The notes below the pieces were generated by a model that was not told where the DNA came from, ran no database searches, and saw only the letters and a program-made list of their open reading frames with translations. A program made the translations under genes and the position numbers. This document shows, piece by piece, positions 9,285-17,683 of a DNA stretch of 64,000 bases (its first letter is position 1; each line of letters starts with the position of its first letter). Source of the DNA: Mesorhizobium sp. B2-7-2 (GTDB lineage: Bacteria > Pseudomonadota > Alphaproteobacteria > Rhizobiales > Rhizobiaceae); NCBI RefSeq assembly GCF_006440775.1, contig NZ_VFTZ01000007.1, forward strand, positions 186,001-250,000, given 5' to 3'.

Positions 9285-9514
9285 GACGGGCCTCTGTCAC
9301 ATGAGCTTTCGAATCCGGCAGGAGCCTAGGCCGGCCCTATAAGCTTTGCCAGCGCGCCGGCGCGATTTTGCTGGGGCACGGTGGCCGACCAGCTTGCGGA
9401 TTATGTGAAGACGATTTGAGAAGCAGACATGGCGACCGGAACACCAGCCCGGTCGCCATCTCTGATTTCAAGTTTACGTCGCGAAAGAAGCGAGACGCCT
9501 CAGGCCGATCGGCT

Positions 9515-9868
9515 TCAGTAATAGAAACGCTCTTCGCTGATCTTGCCGTTCTTGACGGTATAGAGGCCGACCTCATCCATCTTGACGCGCTCGCCGGTCG
9601 ATTTGGGCGTTATGTCGAAGCTGAATCGCAGCGCAAACTGGTCGCCATTGACATAGGGACCCTCGATCGAGCCGCCGTGAACCTCGTGGTTGGCTTCCCA
9701 CCAGGCGCCCTTTTCCTTGACGGCCTCCTTGCCGTTGCAGACGGCCATCGGCCCTTCCATCGCCTCGTAGCTGACGATGTCGTCGGCATTGTATTTCGCG
9801 GCAGCGCCGTGGTTGTCGCCTCGCTTGAGGAGCTCGGTGAAATCCTTGGCAATTTCGGCAGTGGTCAT
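9515..9868 (-). CDS. SnoaL/NTF2-like fold protein
   Basis: 117-residue protein with the alternating helix-strand layout of SnoaL-like proteins: DFTELLKRGD at the start, a KYNADDIVSYEAMEGPM segment, and FALRFSFDITPK and MDEVGLYTVKNGKISEERFYY strands at the end. The ATG at 9868 is chosen over an upstream one because GGGAGGAA lies directly before it. Such proteins bind small hydrophobic ligands, are stress-related, or are ketosteroid-isomerase-like; function here is unknown. Flanking gaps of 230 and 135 bases hold no other convincing gene. Confidence 0.8.
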   Translation of the reverse strand: MTTAEIAKDFTELLKRGDNHGAAAKYNADDIVSYEAMEGPMAVCNGKEAVKEKGAWWEANHEVHGGSIEGPYVNGDQFALRFSFDITPKSTGERVKMDEVGLYTVKNGKISEERFYY

Positions 9869-10003
9869 GATTTCCTCCCGGTTTGGACCAGACATCAAGT
9901 AGGTATCGATCGTTCGCCTGCCATCGACGGCCCCCTCCACAGGTGACAAATCCTGTCAGGATGGTGAGGCTTGCGCGCTGATGATAAGGACGATTCGAGA
10001 TGC

Positions 10004-10639
10004 TCACATGACAGCATGCGCGTCGTCCCGATCGGTCAATTGCCAGCGCCTGATGACCTGGTATCGATTCTGACGCAGGAAGCTGTGTATCAACACGAAC
10101 TCGCGCACAGTCCAACCGATCGGCTCAACTGCCCGCTCCTCAACTTTCGGAACGCGTGCTTTGTCACGCAGCAAAGTAACATGCGGCGCCATTGAATTCG
10201 GGACAAAAGGCTGCAACGGGCTATCGAAAAGCGCTGCCGTGAACGCCCGCCAAAAGGCTTCAAATTGTGGGACGCCATCACTTGCCCGCAAGACCAATGC
10301 ACCGCCGCCAAAGGCCGAAAGACGGTTGAAAGAGACATCAAAGACCTGGGCTCGTACCAGTGAGCCCGCGTAGCAGGCATCCTCAACCAAAAGCCTCGGC
10401 AAGCCGTCGTAATCACCGAGCATGACAAGCGAGATATGGCGATGACTGGGACGAACCAACTTGCCTCCAAGTCCCAACTCTCGTTGCCAAGCCACAGCAC
10501 GCGATTCCAGAATAGGGGCGATCATCTGTTCGGCAAGGATGGCGAAGAACAATCGATCAGTCGGATCGTGGCTGGCTCGATCCCACCGGAAAAAAGCTTG
10601 GCCGTTCCTGCCGATCCCGTACCACGGTTCTCCATTCAC
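10004..10639 (-). CDS. 2'-5' RNA ligase / cyclic phosphodiesterase family (2H) protein
   Basis: 211-residue member of the 2H phosphoesterase superfamily. The two catalytic tetrapeptides are visible, HISL at residue 68 and HVTL at residue 153, in the contexts RPSHRHISLVMLGD and APHVTLLRDK. These enzymes open 2',3'-cyclic phosphates on RNA ends or join 2'-5' bonds; the physiological substrate in bacteria is generally unsettled. GTG 10639 is the start, preceded by AAGGA. A consensus LexA-type site lies about 40-55 bases upstream, so expression in the SOS response is expected. Alternative: a general stress RNA-end processing enzyme. Confidence 0.88.
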   Translation of the reverse strand: MNGEPWYGIGRNGQAFFRWDRASHDPTDRLFFAILAEQMIAPILESRAVAWQRELGLGGKLVRPSHRHISLVMLGDYDGLPRLLVEDACYAGSLVRAQVFDVSFNRLSAFGGGALVLRASDGVPQFEAFWRAFTAALFDSPLQPFVPNSMAPHVTLLRDKARVPKVEERAVEPIGWTVREFVLIHSFLRQNRYQVIRRWQLTDRDDAHAVM

Positions 10640-10677
10640 GGCTGATCCTTTCGGATGTCGTCCAAAGAATCAGACTA

Positions 10678-10692
10678 GAACAAAACAAGAAC
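10678..10692 (-). promoter_or_regulatory. LexA (SOS) operator, GTTC-N7-GTTC
   Basis: On the minus strand the sequence reads GTTC TTGTTTT GTTC, an exact match to the alphaproteobacterial LexA direct-repeat site GTTC-N7-GTTC. It sits 39 bases before the GTG start of the RNA-ligase-like gene, the normal distance for a promoter-proximal operator, and points toward that gene. The PanE-like gene on its other side ends at 10696, so it cannot be the target. Confidence 0.8.
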
Positions 10693-10695
10693 AAA

Positions 10696-11682
10696 CTACA
10701 AGGGAGAATAGCACCCGCGCTCGATCGCCAGCCGCCGAACCAGCGCCAGCACGGTGTCGATGGTCGGCGTCGGCTGGCCGGTCAGGCGGCCGAGCTCCTG
10801 CACGGCGGTGACCAGCGCGTCGATCTCCATCGGACGGCCGCGCTCAAGGTCCTGCAGCATCGAGGTCTTGTGCTCACCGACATCGCCGGCGCCCTTGATG
10901 CGACGATCGACGGGGATGAGGAAGCGCACGCCGAGGCGCTCACCGATCGCCTGCGCCTCCAGCATCATGGCGCGGGCGACGGCGCGTGCGCCTTCGTCGG
11001 CGACGATGGCCGCAAGCGTGCTGCCGGTCAGCGCCGAGATCGGGTTGAAGGAGAGATTGCCCCAGAGCTTCACCCAGATCTCCGAGCGGATGTCCTCGCG
11101 CACCGGCGCCTGCAGCCCGGCCTTGACCATTTCGCGTGCCAGCGCGGTGGCCCGCTCGCTCTTTTCGCCCGAAGGTTCGCCCAGCGAAAAGCGCGTGCCT
11201 TCGACATGGCGGATCAGGCCCGGCGCATCGACCTCGACAGCGGGATAGACGACGGAGCCGATGACGCGCTCCGGTCCGATGCGCTGCCAGATCGCCCCAC
11301 CTGGATCGACCGCGTCCAGCCGCGTGCCTTCGAGAGCGCCGCCCGCCTTGTAGAAATACCACCAGGGCACGCCGTTCTGCATGGTGACGACGGCTGTCGC
11401 CTCGCCCAAGAGCGGCGCGATCTCGTCCAGCGCCGGGGCCAGCGAATGCGCCTTCAGCGCCAGCACGACATAGTCCTGCACGCCGAGCTCCTCGGCGCGT
11501 GCCGCTGCTTTCACCGGCGCCACTGTTTCCTTGCCGTTCTCGATCAGGCGCAGGCCGTCGGCCTTAATCGCTTCCAGATGCGCGCCGCGCGCCACGATGG
11601 ACAGATCGACAGGACCGGAGATCGCGAGCTTCGCGGCGAGGTAGCCGCCAATGGCGCCGGCGCCGAAGACGGTGATGCGCAT
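10696..11682 (-). CDS. Ketopantoate reductase (PanE/ApbA) family protein
   Basis: 328-residue NADPH-dependent 2-oxo-acid reductase. Rossmann motif GAGAIGG at residues 7-13, the conserved KAHSLAPAL with its catalytic-site Lys, and the C-terminal KLWGNLSFNPISALT and SMLQDLERGRPMEIDAL segments define the family. The upstream acyl-CoA ligase stop and this start overlap by one base (TGATG), so it is the last gene of an operon with gamma-glutamyltransferase. In this context a role other than pantothenate synthesis is likely, since pan genes are absent. Family secure, substrate unknown. Confidence 0.88.
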   Translation of the reverse strand: MRITVFGAGAIGGYLAAKLAISGPVDLSIVARGAHLEAIKADGLRLIENGKETVAPVKAAARAEELGVQDYVVLALKAHSLAPALDEIAPLLGEATAVVTMQNGVPWWYFYKAGGALEGTRLDAVDPGGAIWQRIGPERVIGSVVYPAVEVDAPGLIRHVEGTRFSLGEPSGEKSERATALAREMVKAGLQAPVREDIRSEIWVKLWGNLSFNPISALTGSTLAAIVADEGARAVARAMMLEAQAIGERLGVRFLIPVDRRIKGAGDVGEHKTSMLQDLERGRPMEIDALVTAVQELGRLTGQPTPTIDTVLALVRRLAIERGCYSPL

Positions 11683-13211
11683 CAGCCGAGCCCGAGCTTG
11701 GCCGCCAGCCCGATGCGCTGCAGCTTGCCGGTCGCGCCCTTCGGAATCTCGTCGAGGATCACCACCTTGCGCGGCACCTTGAAATCGGCGAGCCGGGTCG
11801 ATGCAAAGCCACGGATATCGGCCTCGCTGGCGCTCTGGCCTTCGCGCAGCACGACGGCCGCCGCCACCTCCTCGCCCAGCTTGTCATGCGGCATGGCGAA
11901 GGTGACGACCTGCGCCACCGCCGGATGATCCATCAAGACGCCGTCGACCTCGAGCGGCGAGATCTTCTCGCCGCCGCGGTTGATGATCTCCTTCAGCCGG
12001 CCGGTGACGCGCAGATAGCTATCCTCGTCGAGCACGCCCTGGTCGCCGGTGTGGAACCAGCCATGGGCGAAGGCGCTGGCATTGGCATCCGGGTTCTTCT
12101 CGTAGCCTGCCGTGACGTTGGGTCCGCGAATGACGATCTCGCCGACCTCGCCGGCTTTGAGCAGCCGCCCGTCCGGCGCCATGACGGCGACTTCCGGTCC
12201 GGCCGACGCGCCGACGCTGCCGGGCTTGCGCAGGCCCGGCGGCAAACGGTTGGACGCCATCTGATGCGCGGCCTCGGTCATGCCGTAGGCCTCGATCACC
12301 GGGCAGCCGAAGGTCTTCTCCAACTCGGCCATCACCTGCGCCGGCAATGACGCCGACGACGAGCGGACGAAGCGCAGCTTCGCCTCGGCAAGCTGCTCGG
12401 GATTGCGGGCGGCGCGCGGCAGGATCGCCTGATGCATGGTGGGCACGGCGGTGTACCAGCTGGGCTTGGCTTCGGAGAGCCACTGGAAGAAGCGCAGCGC
12501 GTTGAAGCCCGGCGTGCAGAAGACGCTGCCGCCGGCGGCGAGCGAGGACAGCACCGCGGCGATCAGCCCATGGATATGGAACAGCGGCATGATGTTGAGG
12601 CAGCGGTCGGCCGGCGTCAGGCCGAGCGTCGCGCCGATATGCGCCGCCGACGCCGCAAGGTTGGCGTGGCTGAGCGGCACCAGTTTCGGACGCGACGTCG
12701 TGCCGGAGGTGTGGAGCAGCAGCGCAACATCGCTTTCCGCGGCGAAGCCAGACGAGACCGGCGATCCAACCGGCTCACCCTCGATCGTGAAGGTTCCGGA
12801 CGGCGCGCCCTCCGGCACCAGCAGCCGCAGCACAGGGATACCCAGGCGCCCGGCGACTTCGACCGAGGGACCTGCCTCGTCCTTACCGACGAGGATCGCC
12901 TTGACGCCGATATCGCTGAGATAAAAATCGAGCTCGTCGGCACGATAGGCCGGGTTGAGCGGCGCGGTGGACGCAGCCGCCGCCACCGTGATGAAGGCCG
13001 TGGCCATCTCCGGGCCGTTCGGCAGCACGATGGCGACGCGGTCGCCGCGGCCGATGCCGAGCGCGTTCAAGCGCGCGACGGTATCGCGGATCAGGCGGCG
13101 CAGCCCGCCATGCGAGAGGGCCGTCCGTTCCGGCGCGGCGATGGCCGGCGCATCGTCGGCGCCGGGGGCAAGGCGATGGGCGAGATCGGTGGCGTTTTCG
13201 CTGTTCGTCAT
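11682..13211 (-). CDS. AMP-forming acyl-CoA ligase, possibly oxalyl-CoA synthetase type
   Basis: 509-residue ANL-family ligase. The phosphate-binding loop LLLHTSGTTSRPK lies at residues 164-176, the adenine motif around IEAYGMTEAAHQM, the hinge TGRLKEIINRGGEKISPLEV near 405-425, and the catalytic Lys in PKGATGKLQR close to the end. The stretch following the loop (VPLSHANLAASAAHIG, MPLFHIHGLIAAVLSS, WYTAVPTMHQAIL) resembles plant AAE3 and yeast Pcs60 oxalate-CoA ligases, so a short dicarboxylate or related acid is a reasonable guess. Overlaps the PanE-like gene by one base and follows the GGT gene by 45 bases. Confidence 0.87.
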   Translation of the reverse strand: MTNSENATDLAHRLAPGADDAPAIAAPERTALSHGGLRRLIRDTVARLNALGIGRGDRVAIVLPNGPEMATAFITVAAAASTAPLNPAYRADELDFYLSDIGVKAILVGKDEAGPSVEVAGRLGIPVLRLLVPEGAPSGTFTIEGEPVGSPVSSGFAAESDVALLLHTSGTTSRPKLVPLSHANLAASAAHIGATLGLTPADRCLNIMPLFHIHGLIAAVLSSLAAGGSVFCTPGFNALRFFQWLSEAKPSWYTAVPTMHQAILPRAARNPEQLAEAKLRFVRSSSASLPAQVMAELEKTFGCPVIEAYGMTEAAHQMASNRLPPGLRKPGSVGASAGPEVAVMAPDGRLLKAGEVGEIVIRGPNVTAGYEKNPDANASAFAHGWFHTGDQGVLDEDSYLRVTGRLKEIINRGGEKISPLEVDGVLMDHPAVAQVVTFAMPHDKLGEEVAAAVVLREGQSASEADIRGFASTRLADFKVPRKVVILDEIPKGATGKLQRIGLAAKLGLG

Positions 13212-13256
13212 GGTTCCAGACTATGTTTCGAACGATCGGCTTATGTCCAGCGCCGC

Positions 13257-14843
13257 TCAATATCCGAGCGCCAGGCCGTCCTTGCGCGGGTCGGACGCCC
13301 CGGTCAGCGTGCCCTTTTCCCAGTCGATCAGCACCGCCTGCCCGCCGCCCAGCGGATGGTCGGGCTCCACAACACGATGACCACGCCGGCGCAGGCCTTC
13401 AATGGCCTCGGGATGCACGCTTCGCTCGGCCTCGACGACGTCGTGGTTGAAGAACACCCGCGCCGCATCGATCGCCTGCTGCGGGTCCATGCCGAAGTCG
13501 ATCATGTTGGTCAAAAGATGCACATGGCCGAATGGCTGGTAGCCGCCACCCATCACACCGAAAGGCATGAGAGCGCGGCCATCCTTCGTCATCATGCCCG
13601 GCATGATGGTGTGCATCGGCCGCTTGCAGGGCGCTATCACATTCGGGTGCTTCGGATCGAGGCGGAAGCTCGAGCCACGGTTCTGCAGCACGACCCCGGT
13701 CTTCGGGCCGACGACGCCGCTGCCGAACGAATAATAGGTCGAGTTGATGAAGCTCACCGCATTGCGGTCGCGATCGACGACGCTGATATAGACCGTGTCG
13801 CTGCCGGGAAGATCGAGACGCGGCAGATCGGTCATGGCGCGCTCGGGATCGATCGCGGCGCGCAAGCTGTCGGCATAGGCGCTGGAAAGCAGCGCCTTGA
13901 CCGGGACATCGACATGGTCCTGGTCGGCGAAAAAGGCATCGCGATCCTGATAGGCGAGCCGGCCGGCCTCAATCTCGAGGTGCAGGCGCGCGGCGCCGTC
14001 CGGATCGAGCTTGCCCAGCTCGAAGCCCGAGAGCACGTTCAGCATCAGAAGCGCGGTCAGGCCCTGGTTGTTGGGCGGCATCTGGTGGATGTCGTAGCTC
14101 CGATAGGCGGTGCTGACCGCGCTCCGGTAATCGCCCTTGGTGGCGGCGAAATCGTCGAGCGTATGCAGGCCGCCGAGCGCGCGAAGCCGTCCGACCAGAT
14201 CCTCCGCGACCTCGCCTTCATAGAATCCGGCGCGGCCCTTCCTGGCGATGATGCGCAGCGTCTCCGCCAACTCCGGCTGGCGATGGATGTCGCCGGCCTT
14301 CGGCGGCTTGCCGCCCGGCAAAAAGATGCGCGTGGCCACCTCGTCAGCCGACAGGTCGGTCTCGGGATCCTTCCAGTCGAAGGCGACGCGATCGTGCACG
14401 ACATAGCCTTCTTCCGCGTAACGAATGGCCGGAGCGAGCGCGTCGGCCAGGCCCTTGCGGCCATGATCCTCCAGCAGCCGGCACCAGGCGTCGACGGCGC
14501 CTGGGATGGTGACGGCGTGCGGACCCTGCTTCGGAAGCTCGCTAAATCCCTTGTCCAGATACCAGTCGATCGTCGCGGCCTTTGGCGCACGGCCCGAGCC
14601 GTTGAAGGCAAGCACGTTCGCGTCGCCCTTGGGGCAGTAGAGGACAAAGCAGTCGCCACCGACGCCGGTCGACTGCGGCTCGACCACCGCCTGCACCGCG
14701 GCCGCGCAGACCGCGGCGTCCATCGCGTTGCCGCCGGAGCGCAGCATGTCGATGGCCGCGAGCGTAGCGAGCGGATGCGAGGTCGCGGCCATCGCCTCGG
14801 TGGCGCGGACCGGCGAGCGGCCGAGAAACTGGAAATCACGCAT
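13257..14843 (-). CDS. Gamma-glutamyltransferase family protein
   Basis: 528-residue Ntn-hydrolase. The nucleophile Thr is at residue 350 in GSDTVYISVVD, where autocleavage would separate a roughly 349-residue large and 179-residue small subunit; the downstream PMHTIMPGMM and GVMGGGYQPFGH regions match the family oxyanion site and substrate loop. No signal peptide is present, unlike the periplasmic E. coli enzyme, so this one appears cytoplasmic, typical of YwrD-like members whose substrate may be an acyl-amide rather than glutathione. First gene of the operon GGT, acyl-CoA ligase, PanE-like, divergent from a GntR regulator. Confidence 0.9.
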   Translation of the reverse strand: MRDFQFLGRSPVRATEAMAATSHPLATLAAIDMLRSGGNAMDAAVCAAAVQAVVEPQSTGVGGDCFVLYCPKGDANVLAFNGSGRAPKAATIDWYLDKGFSELPKQGPHAVTIPGAVDAWCRLLEDHGRKGLADALAPAIRYAEEGYVVHDRVAFDWKDPETDLSADEVATRIFLPGGKPPKAGDIHRQPELAETLRIIARKGRAGFYEGEVAEDLVGRLRALGGLHTLDDFAATKGDYRSAVSTAYRSYDIHQMPPNNQGLTALLMLNVLSGFELGKLDPDGAARLHLEIEAGRLAYQDRDAFFADQDHVDVPVKALLSSAYADSLRAAIDPERAMTDLPRLDLPGSDTVYISVVDRDRNAVSFINSTYYSFGSGVVGPKTGVVLQNRGSSFRLDPKHPNVIAPCKRPMHTIMPGMMTKDGRALMPFGVMGGGYQPFGHVHLLTNMIDFGMDPQQAIDAARVFFNHDVVEAERSVHPEAIEGLRRRGHRVVEPDHPLGGGQAVLIDWEKGTLTGASDPRKDGLALGY

Positions 14844-15030
14844 GCGGGTCTGGGTAACCTTGTATCAACGTCCGCGGCCGAAAACTGGGCGGCGGACAAC
14901 AAGACGATCGATAGCACGATCAGACACGTCGCAATGGCGGCGATCGTCGGGTCGATCCGGTCGCGCAGCTCTCTTCGTCATTTTCGCTTCTCCAACCGGT
15001 GTCCTGCTGTCATCGATTTGGTATGCGAAT

Positions 15031-15040
15031 TTGTATACAA
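15031..15040. promoter_or_regulatory. Candidate GntR operator TTGTATACAA
   Basis: A perfect 10-base palindrome in the 266-base gap between the divergent GGT operon and the GntR gene, with a partial second half-site (GTATGC) ten bases to the left. FadR/VanR-type GntR proteins commonly bind TNGT...ACNA palindromes of this kind. Position fits control of both divergent promoters. Confidence 0.55.
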
Positions 15041-15109
15041 TTTTGAGTGTAGTTCGTCGAAAGCCGATGTCAACGTCGGACGTGCGGTTGACCGTTGGAG
15101 GCGGGACGC

Positions 15110-15811
15110 TTGAGCAAGGAGAGAAAGAACACGTTGCGCGACTCGGTGTTCGAGGCGCTGAAAGCGTTGATCATCACCGGCCAGATCCCGCCGGGCGGCC
15201 GCGTGACGGAAAACGAAATCGCCGAGCGCCTGAAGGTGAGCCGCACGCCGGTGCGCGAGGCCTTCAACCGTCTGGAGCGCGACGGCCTGGTAATCGGGCG
15301 GCCGCGCCAGGGCTATGTGGTGGCCGAATTCAACCTGACCATGTTCCGCGAGGCTTTCGACATCCGCGAATTGCTCGACGGGCGCGCGACCGAGCTGGCG
15401 GCGGCAAACGCGACCGCCGCCGACAAGGCAAGGCTGCGCGAGATGCTCGCCGAATGCGAGCGGCTGGCGGCGATCCCGGATCGCAGCACCAGGGAGAAAT
15501 TCGAGGAACTCCAGGTCGGCATCGACCTGCACCGGGCAATCGCCGAAATCGGCGGCAACGGGATGCTCTACGGCATGCTCTGCGGCATCCTCGACAAATG
15601 CCAGCAATATGTGTGGACCGAGCTGTTGTGGCTGGACGAGTGGAAGCTCACCCGCGAAGAACATGCCGGTATCGTCGACGCGATCTGCGCCGGCGATGTC
15701 GCCTTGGCCGGCGAGCGCGCCCGTGCGCATGTGCGCGGCTCGCGCGAGAACATCCTGCGCCTGCTGCAGGCCAAGTCCGATTATCAGGGATTCTTCGCCA
15801 AGGCGTCTTGA
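15110..15811 (+). CDS. GntR-family regulator, FCD (FadR/VanR) subfamily
   Basis: 233 residues: winged helix at about 10-72 with GGRVTENEIAERLKVSRTPV and the RQGYVVAEF wing, then an all-helical FCD ligand domain containing DLHRAIAEIGGN and the EHAGIVDAICAGD metal-site helix with REEHAGI. TTG 15110 is chosen as start because GGAGG lies 8 bases upstream; an in-frame TTG at 15095 would overlap that ribosome site. Likely controls the divergent GGT/acyl-CoA ligase/PanE-like operon and itself; the effector is probably a carboxylic acid, as FCD domains bind such ligands through a metal. Confidence 0.9.
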   Translation: MSKERKNTLRDSVFEALKALIITGQIPPGGRVTENEIAERLKVSRTPVREAFNRLERDGLVIGRPRQGYVVAEFNLTMFREAFDIRELLDGRATELAAANATAADKARLREMLAECERLAAIPDRSTREKFEELQVGIDLHRAIAEIGGNGMLYGMLCGILDKCQQYVWTELLWLDEWKLTREEHAGIVDAICAGDVALAGERARAHVRGSRENILRLLQAKSDYQGFFAKAS

Positions 15812-15824
15812 AGCGCCTATCGCA

Positions 15825-16910
15825 TCAGCTGGAAAGCATGGGGCAGTTGGCGCCGAGCCGCAGGCTGACATAGGCTACGTCGCCGACGCTGAATTGAGAA
15901 CCGTCGGCGCGGCGCGGGGCGTCGATGACGATCGGGACCCCCTGCCCTAGCTCGGCATGCAGGCGCAGGGTGCGGCCGTGGAAGACGACGCCGCTGACAC
16001 GTGCCGGCGCGGTGCCTTCGCCGGCTTCACCGACAATCAGGAGATCTTCCGGCCGCACGCCGATGGTTCGCGTGTCTCCGGCGGCCGGCGTCTCGCCGCT
16101 GTCCGAGATCGCCTCCAGCGGCAGGTCGCCGGCGGCAAAGCGCAGGCGCTCGCCGTCGCGGCCGACAAAGCGCGAGGGCAACAGGTTCATCGTGCCGATG
16201 AAGGAGGCGACGAAACGCGTTGCCGGACGGTCGTAAAGTGTGGCCGGCGGCGCGATTTGCTCGATGCGGCCCTTGTTCATGACGACGATGCGGTCGGAGA
16301 TCGACAGCGCCTCGGTCTGGTCGTGAGTGACCATGACGAAGGTGGTGCCCAGCCGCGACTGCAGCCGCTTCAATTCGACCTGCATCTGCTCGCGCAGATG
16401 CGCGTCGAGCGCCGACAGCGGCTCGTCGAGCAGAAGCACGCGCGGCTCGCAGACGATCGCGCGGGCTAAAGCGACGCGCTGACGCTGGCCGCCGGAGAGT
16501 TCGGAGACGCGGGCGCGCAGCTTGTCGGCGAGCCCTACCATGTCGAGCGCCTCGCGGACGCGTTTGGCCTGCTCGGCGCGGGTGAGCTTGCGCAGCGACA
16601 GGCCGAAGCCGACATTGGCCGCGACGTCCATATGCGGAAACAGCGCATAGTCCTGGAAGACGGTGTTCACCGGCCGGTCGAAAGGCCGCAGCCCGGTGAT
16701 GTCGCGGCCGTCGAGCAGCACATTGCCGCTGGTCGGGCTCTCGAAGCCGGCGATGACGCGCAGGCTCGTCGTCTTGCCGCAACCGGAAGGGCCGAGAAGG
16801 GTCAGGAACTCGCCCGGCGCGATGTCGAGGTCGACGGCTTCGAGGCCGACAATGCCGCCAGCAAAAACTTTCGAAACCTTCTGCAGCCGAACGAGCGCAT
16901 CAGGCGCCAT
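15825..16910 (-). CDS. Polyamine-type ABC importer ATPase (PotA-like)
   Basis: 361-residue ATPase of the PotA/FbpC group. Walker A GPSGCGKT at 40-47, signature LSGGQRQRVALARA near 140, Walker B LLLDEPLSALD, switch His in VMVTHDQTEAL, and a C-terminal TOBE domain (from about 270) typical of spermidine/putrescine importers. It is the last gene of the operon permease-permease-binding protein-regulator-ATPase and overlaps the XRE-cupin gene by 11 bases, so translation of the two is probably coupled. Start 16910 was chosen because it precedes the first family-conserved residues; the open frame upstream lies inside the regulator. Confidence 0.92.
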   Translation of the reverse strand: MAPDALVRLQKVSKVFAGGIVGLEAVDLDIAPGEFLTLLGPSGCGKTTSLRVIAGFESPTSGNVLLDGRDITGLRPFDRPVNTVFQDYALFPHMDVAANVGFGLSLRKLTRAEQAKRVREALDMVGLADKLRARVSELSGGQRQRVALARAIVCEPRVLLLDEPLSALDAHLREQMQVELKRLQSRLGTTFVMVTHDQTEALSISDRIVVMNKGRIEQIAPPATLYDRPATRFVASFIGTMNLLPSRFVGRDGERLRFAAGDLPLEAISDSGETPAAGDTRTIGVRPEDLLIVGEAGEGTAPARVSGVVFHGRTLRLHAELGQGVPIVIDAPRRADGSQFSVGDVAYVSLRLGANCPMLSS

Positions 16911-17508
16911 CGCGCACCTCGGACGGTTTTGTCGTGTTGACCCAAAGGATCTGGCAGCGCTCGGCGCCCGGATTGCGGAAGGCATGCAGCAGCGTACTCT
17001 TGAAGGCGAAGCTGTCGCCGGCCTTGAGGACATAGGTGCTGGCGTCCACCACCAGCTCGACCTCGCCCGCCATGACGAAGCCAAATTCGTGACCGGCATG
17101 GGCGTAGGCTTCTGCCGTGCCGCCGCCGGCCTCCACCGTGACCAGCATGCCGGTCAGCGTCGCGGCCGGCGGCGACAGGAGCGCCTTGGCGATGCCTTCG
17201 GATTTCACCGGAATCTGCCGTCGCTTGTCGGCGCGCACGCAATAGAGATCGTTGACCGCTTCGTTGCCGTCGGCGATCAGCGCCGACGGCTCGATGTCGA
17301 GCGCCGCCGCGAGCGGCCAGATCACCTTGACGCGCAGCGACGACATGCCGCGCTCGATCTGGCTGAGCGCGCCGATGGAGATGCCGGCCTTGGCCGCGAG
17401 CTCGGCCAGCGACAGCTTGCGCTCGAGCCTGAGCGCCCGCACGCGCCGGCCGACGCGGATATCGGCATCGTCTTTCGACCTCTCGGCGGCTTCGTCAAAG
17501 ACATCCAT
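16900..17508 (-). CDS. XRE-cupin transcriptional regulator (PuuR-like)
   Basis: 202 residues: helix-turn-helix at about 17-75 (RVRALRLERKLSLAELAAKA then GALSQIERGMSSL) and a C-terminal cupin barrel (FVMAGEVELVVDASTYVLKA, then DSFAFKSTLLHAFRNPG). This is the architecture of PuuR and similar regulators that sense amines or amino acids. Placed inside the transporter operon between the solute-binding protein and the ATPase, so it most likely controls this operon. A RIME element lies directly upstream between it and the binding-protein gene. The open frame extends into that element but ATG 17508 gives the standard N-terminus. Confidence 0.88.
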   Translation of the reverse strand: MDVFDEAAERSKDDADIRVGRRVRALRLERKLSLAELAAKAGISIGALSQIERGMSSLRVKVIWPLAAALDIEPSALIADGNEAVNDLYCVRADKRRQIPVKSEGIAKALLSPPAATLTGMLVTVEAGGGTAEAYAHAGHEFGFVMAGEVELVVDASTYVLKAGDSFAFKSTLLHAFRNPGAERCQILWVNTTKPSEVRDGA

Positions 17509-17530
17509 GCAATGGTCCTCGTTATCTTTC

Positions 17531-17674
17531 CCTTCTCCCCTTGTGGGAGAAGGTGGATCGGCGCGAAGCGCCGAGACGGATGAGGGGTGTTCCAGCGGAG
17601 TGAGACGTTTGTGTTCCCTGGAGCACCCCTCATCCGGCCGCTTCGCGGCCACCTTCTCCCACAAGGGGAGAAGG
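17531..17674. repeat. RIME1-like element with 26-bp terminal inverted repeats
   Basis: 144 bases bounded by exact 26-base inverted repeats beginning CCTTCTCCCCTTGTGGGAGA, with internal palindromes GGCGCGAAGCGCC and GGCCGCTTCGCGGCC and an ATGAGGGGTG/CACCCCTCAT pair. Nearly the same sequence occurs at 54800-54949 and a diverged copy at 57432-57580. Here it is inserted within the polyamine-transporter operon. Confidence 0.9.
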
Positions 17675-17683
17675 TAAGGACGC

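Noticed and set aside
9300..9420. Short frame ending VADQLADYVKTI before the SnoaL-like gene
   Set aside because: Looks like a possible gene remnant but has no plausible start and no recognisable partner; too little to call a pseudogene.
12432..15113. 893-codon open frame on the plus strand
   Set aside because: Lies antisense to the acyl-CoA ligase and gamma-glutamyltransferase genes; composition is Arg/Ala/Gly-rich shadow sequence with no family motif.
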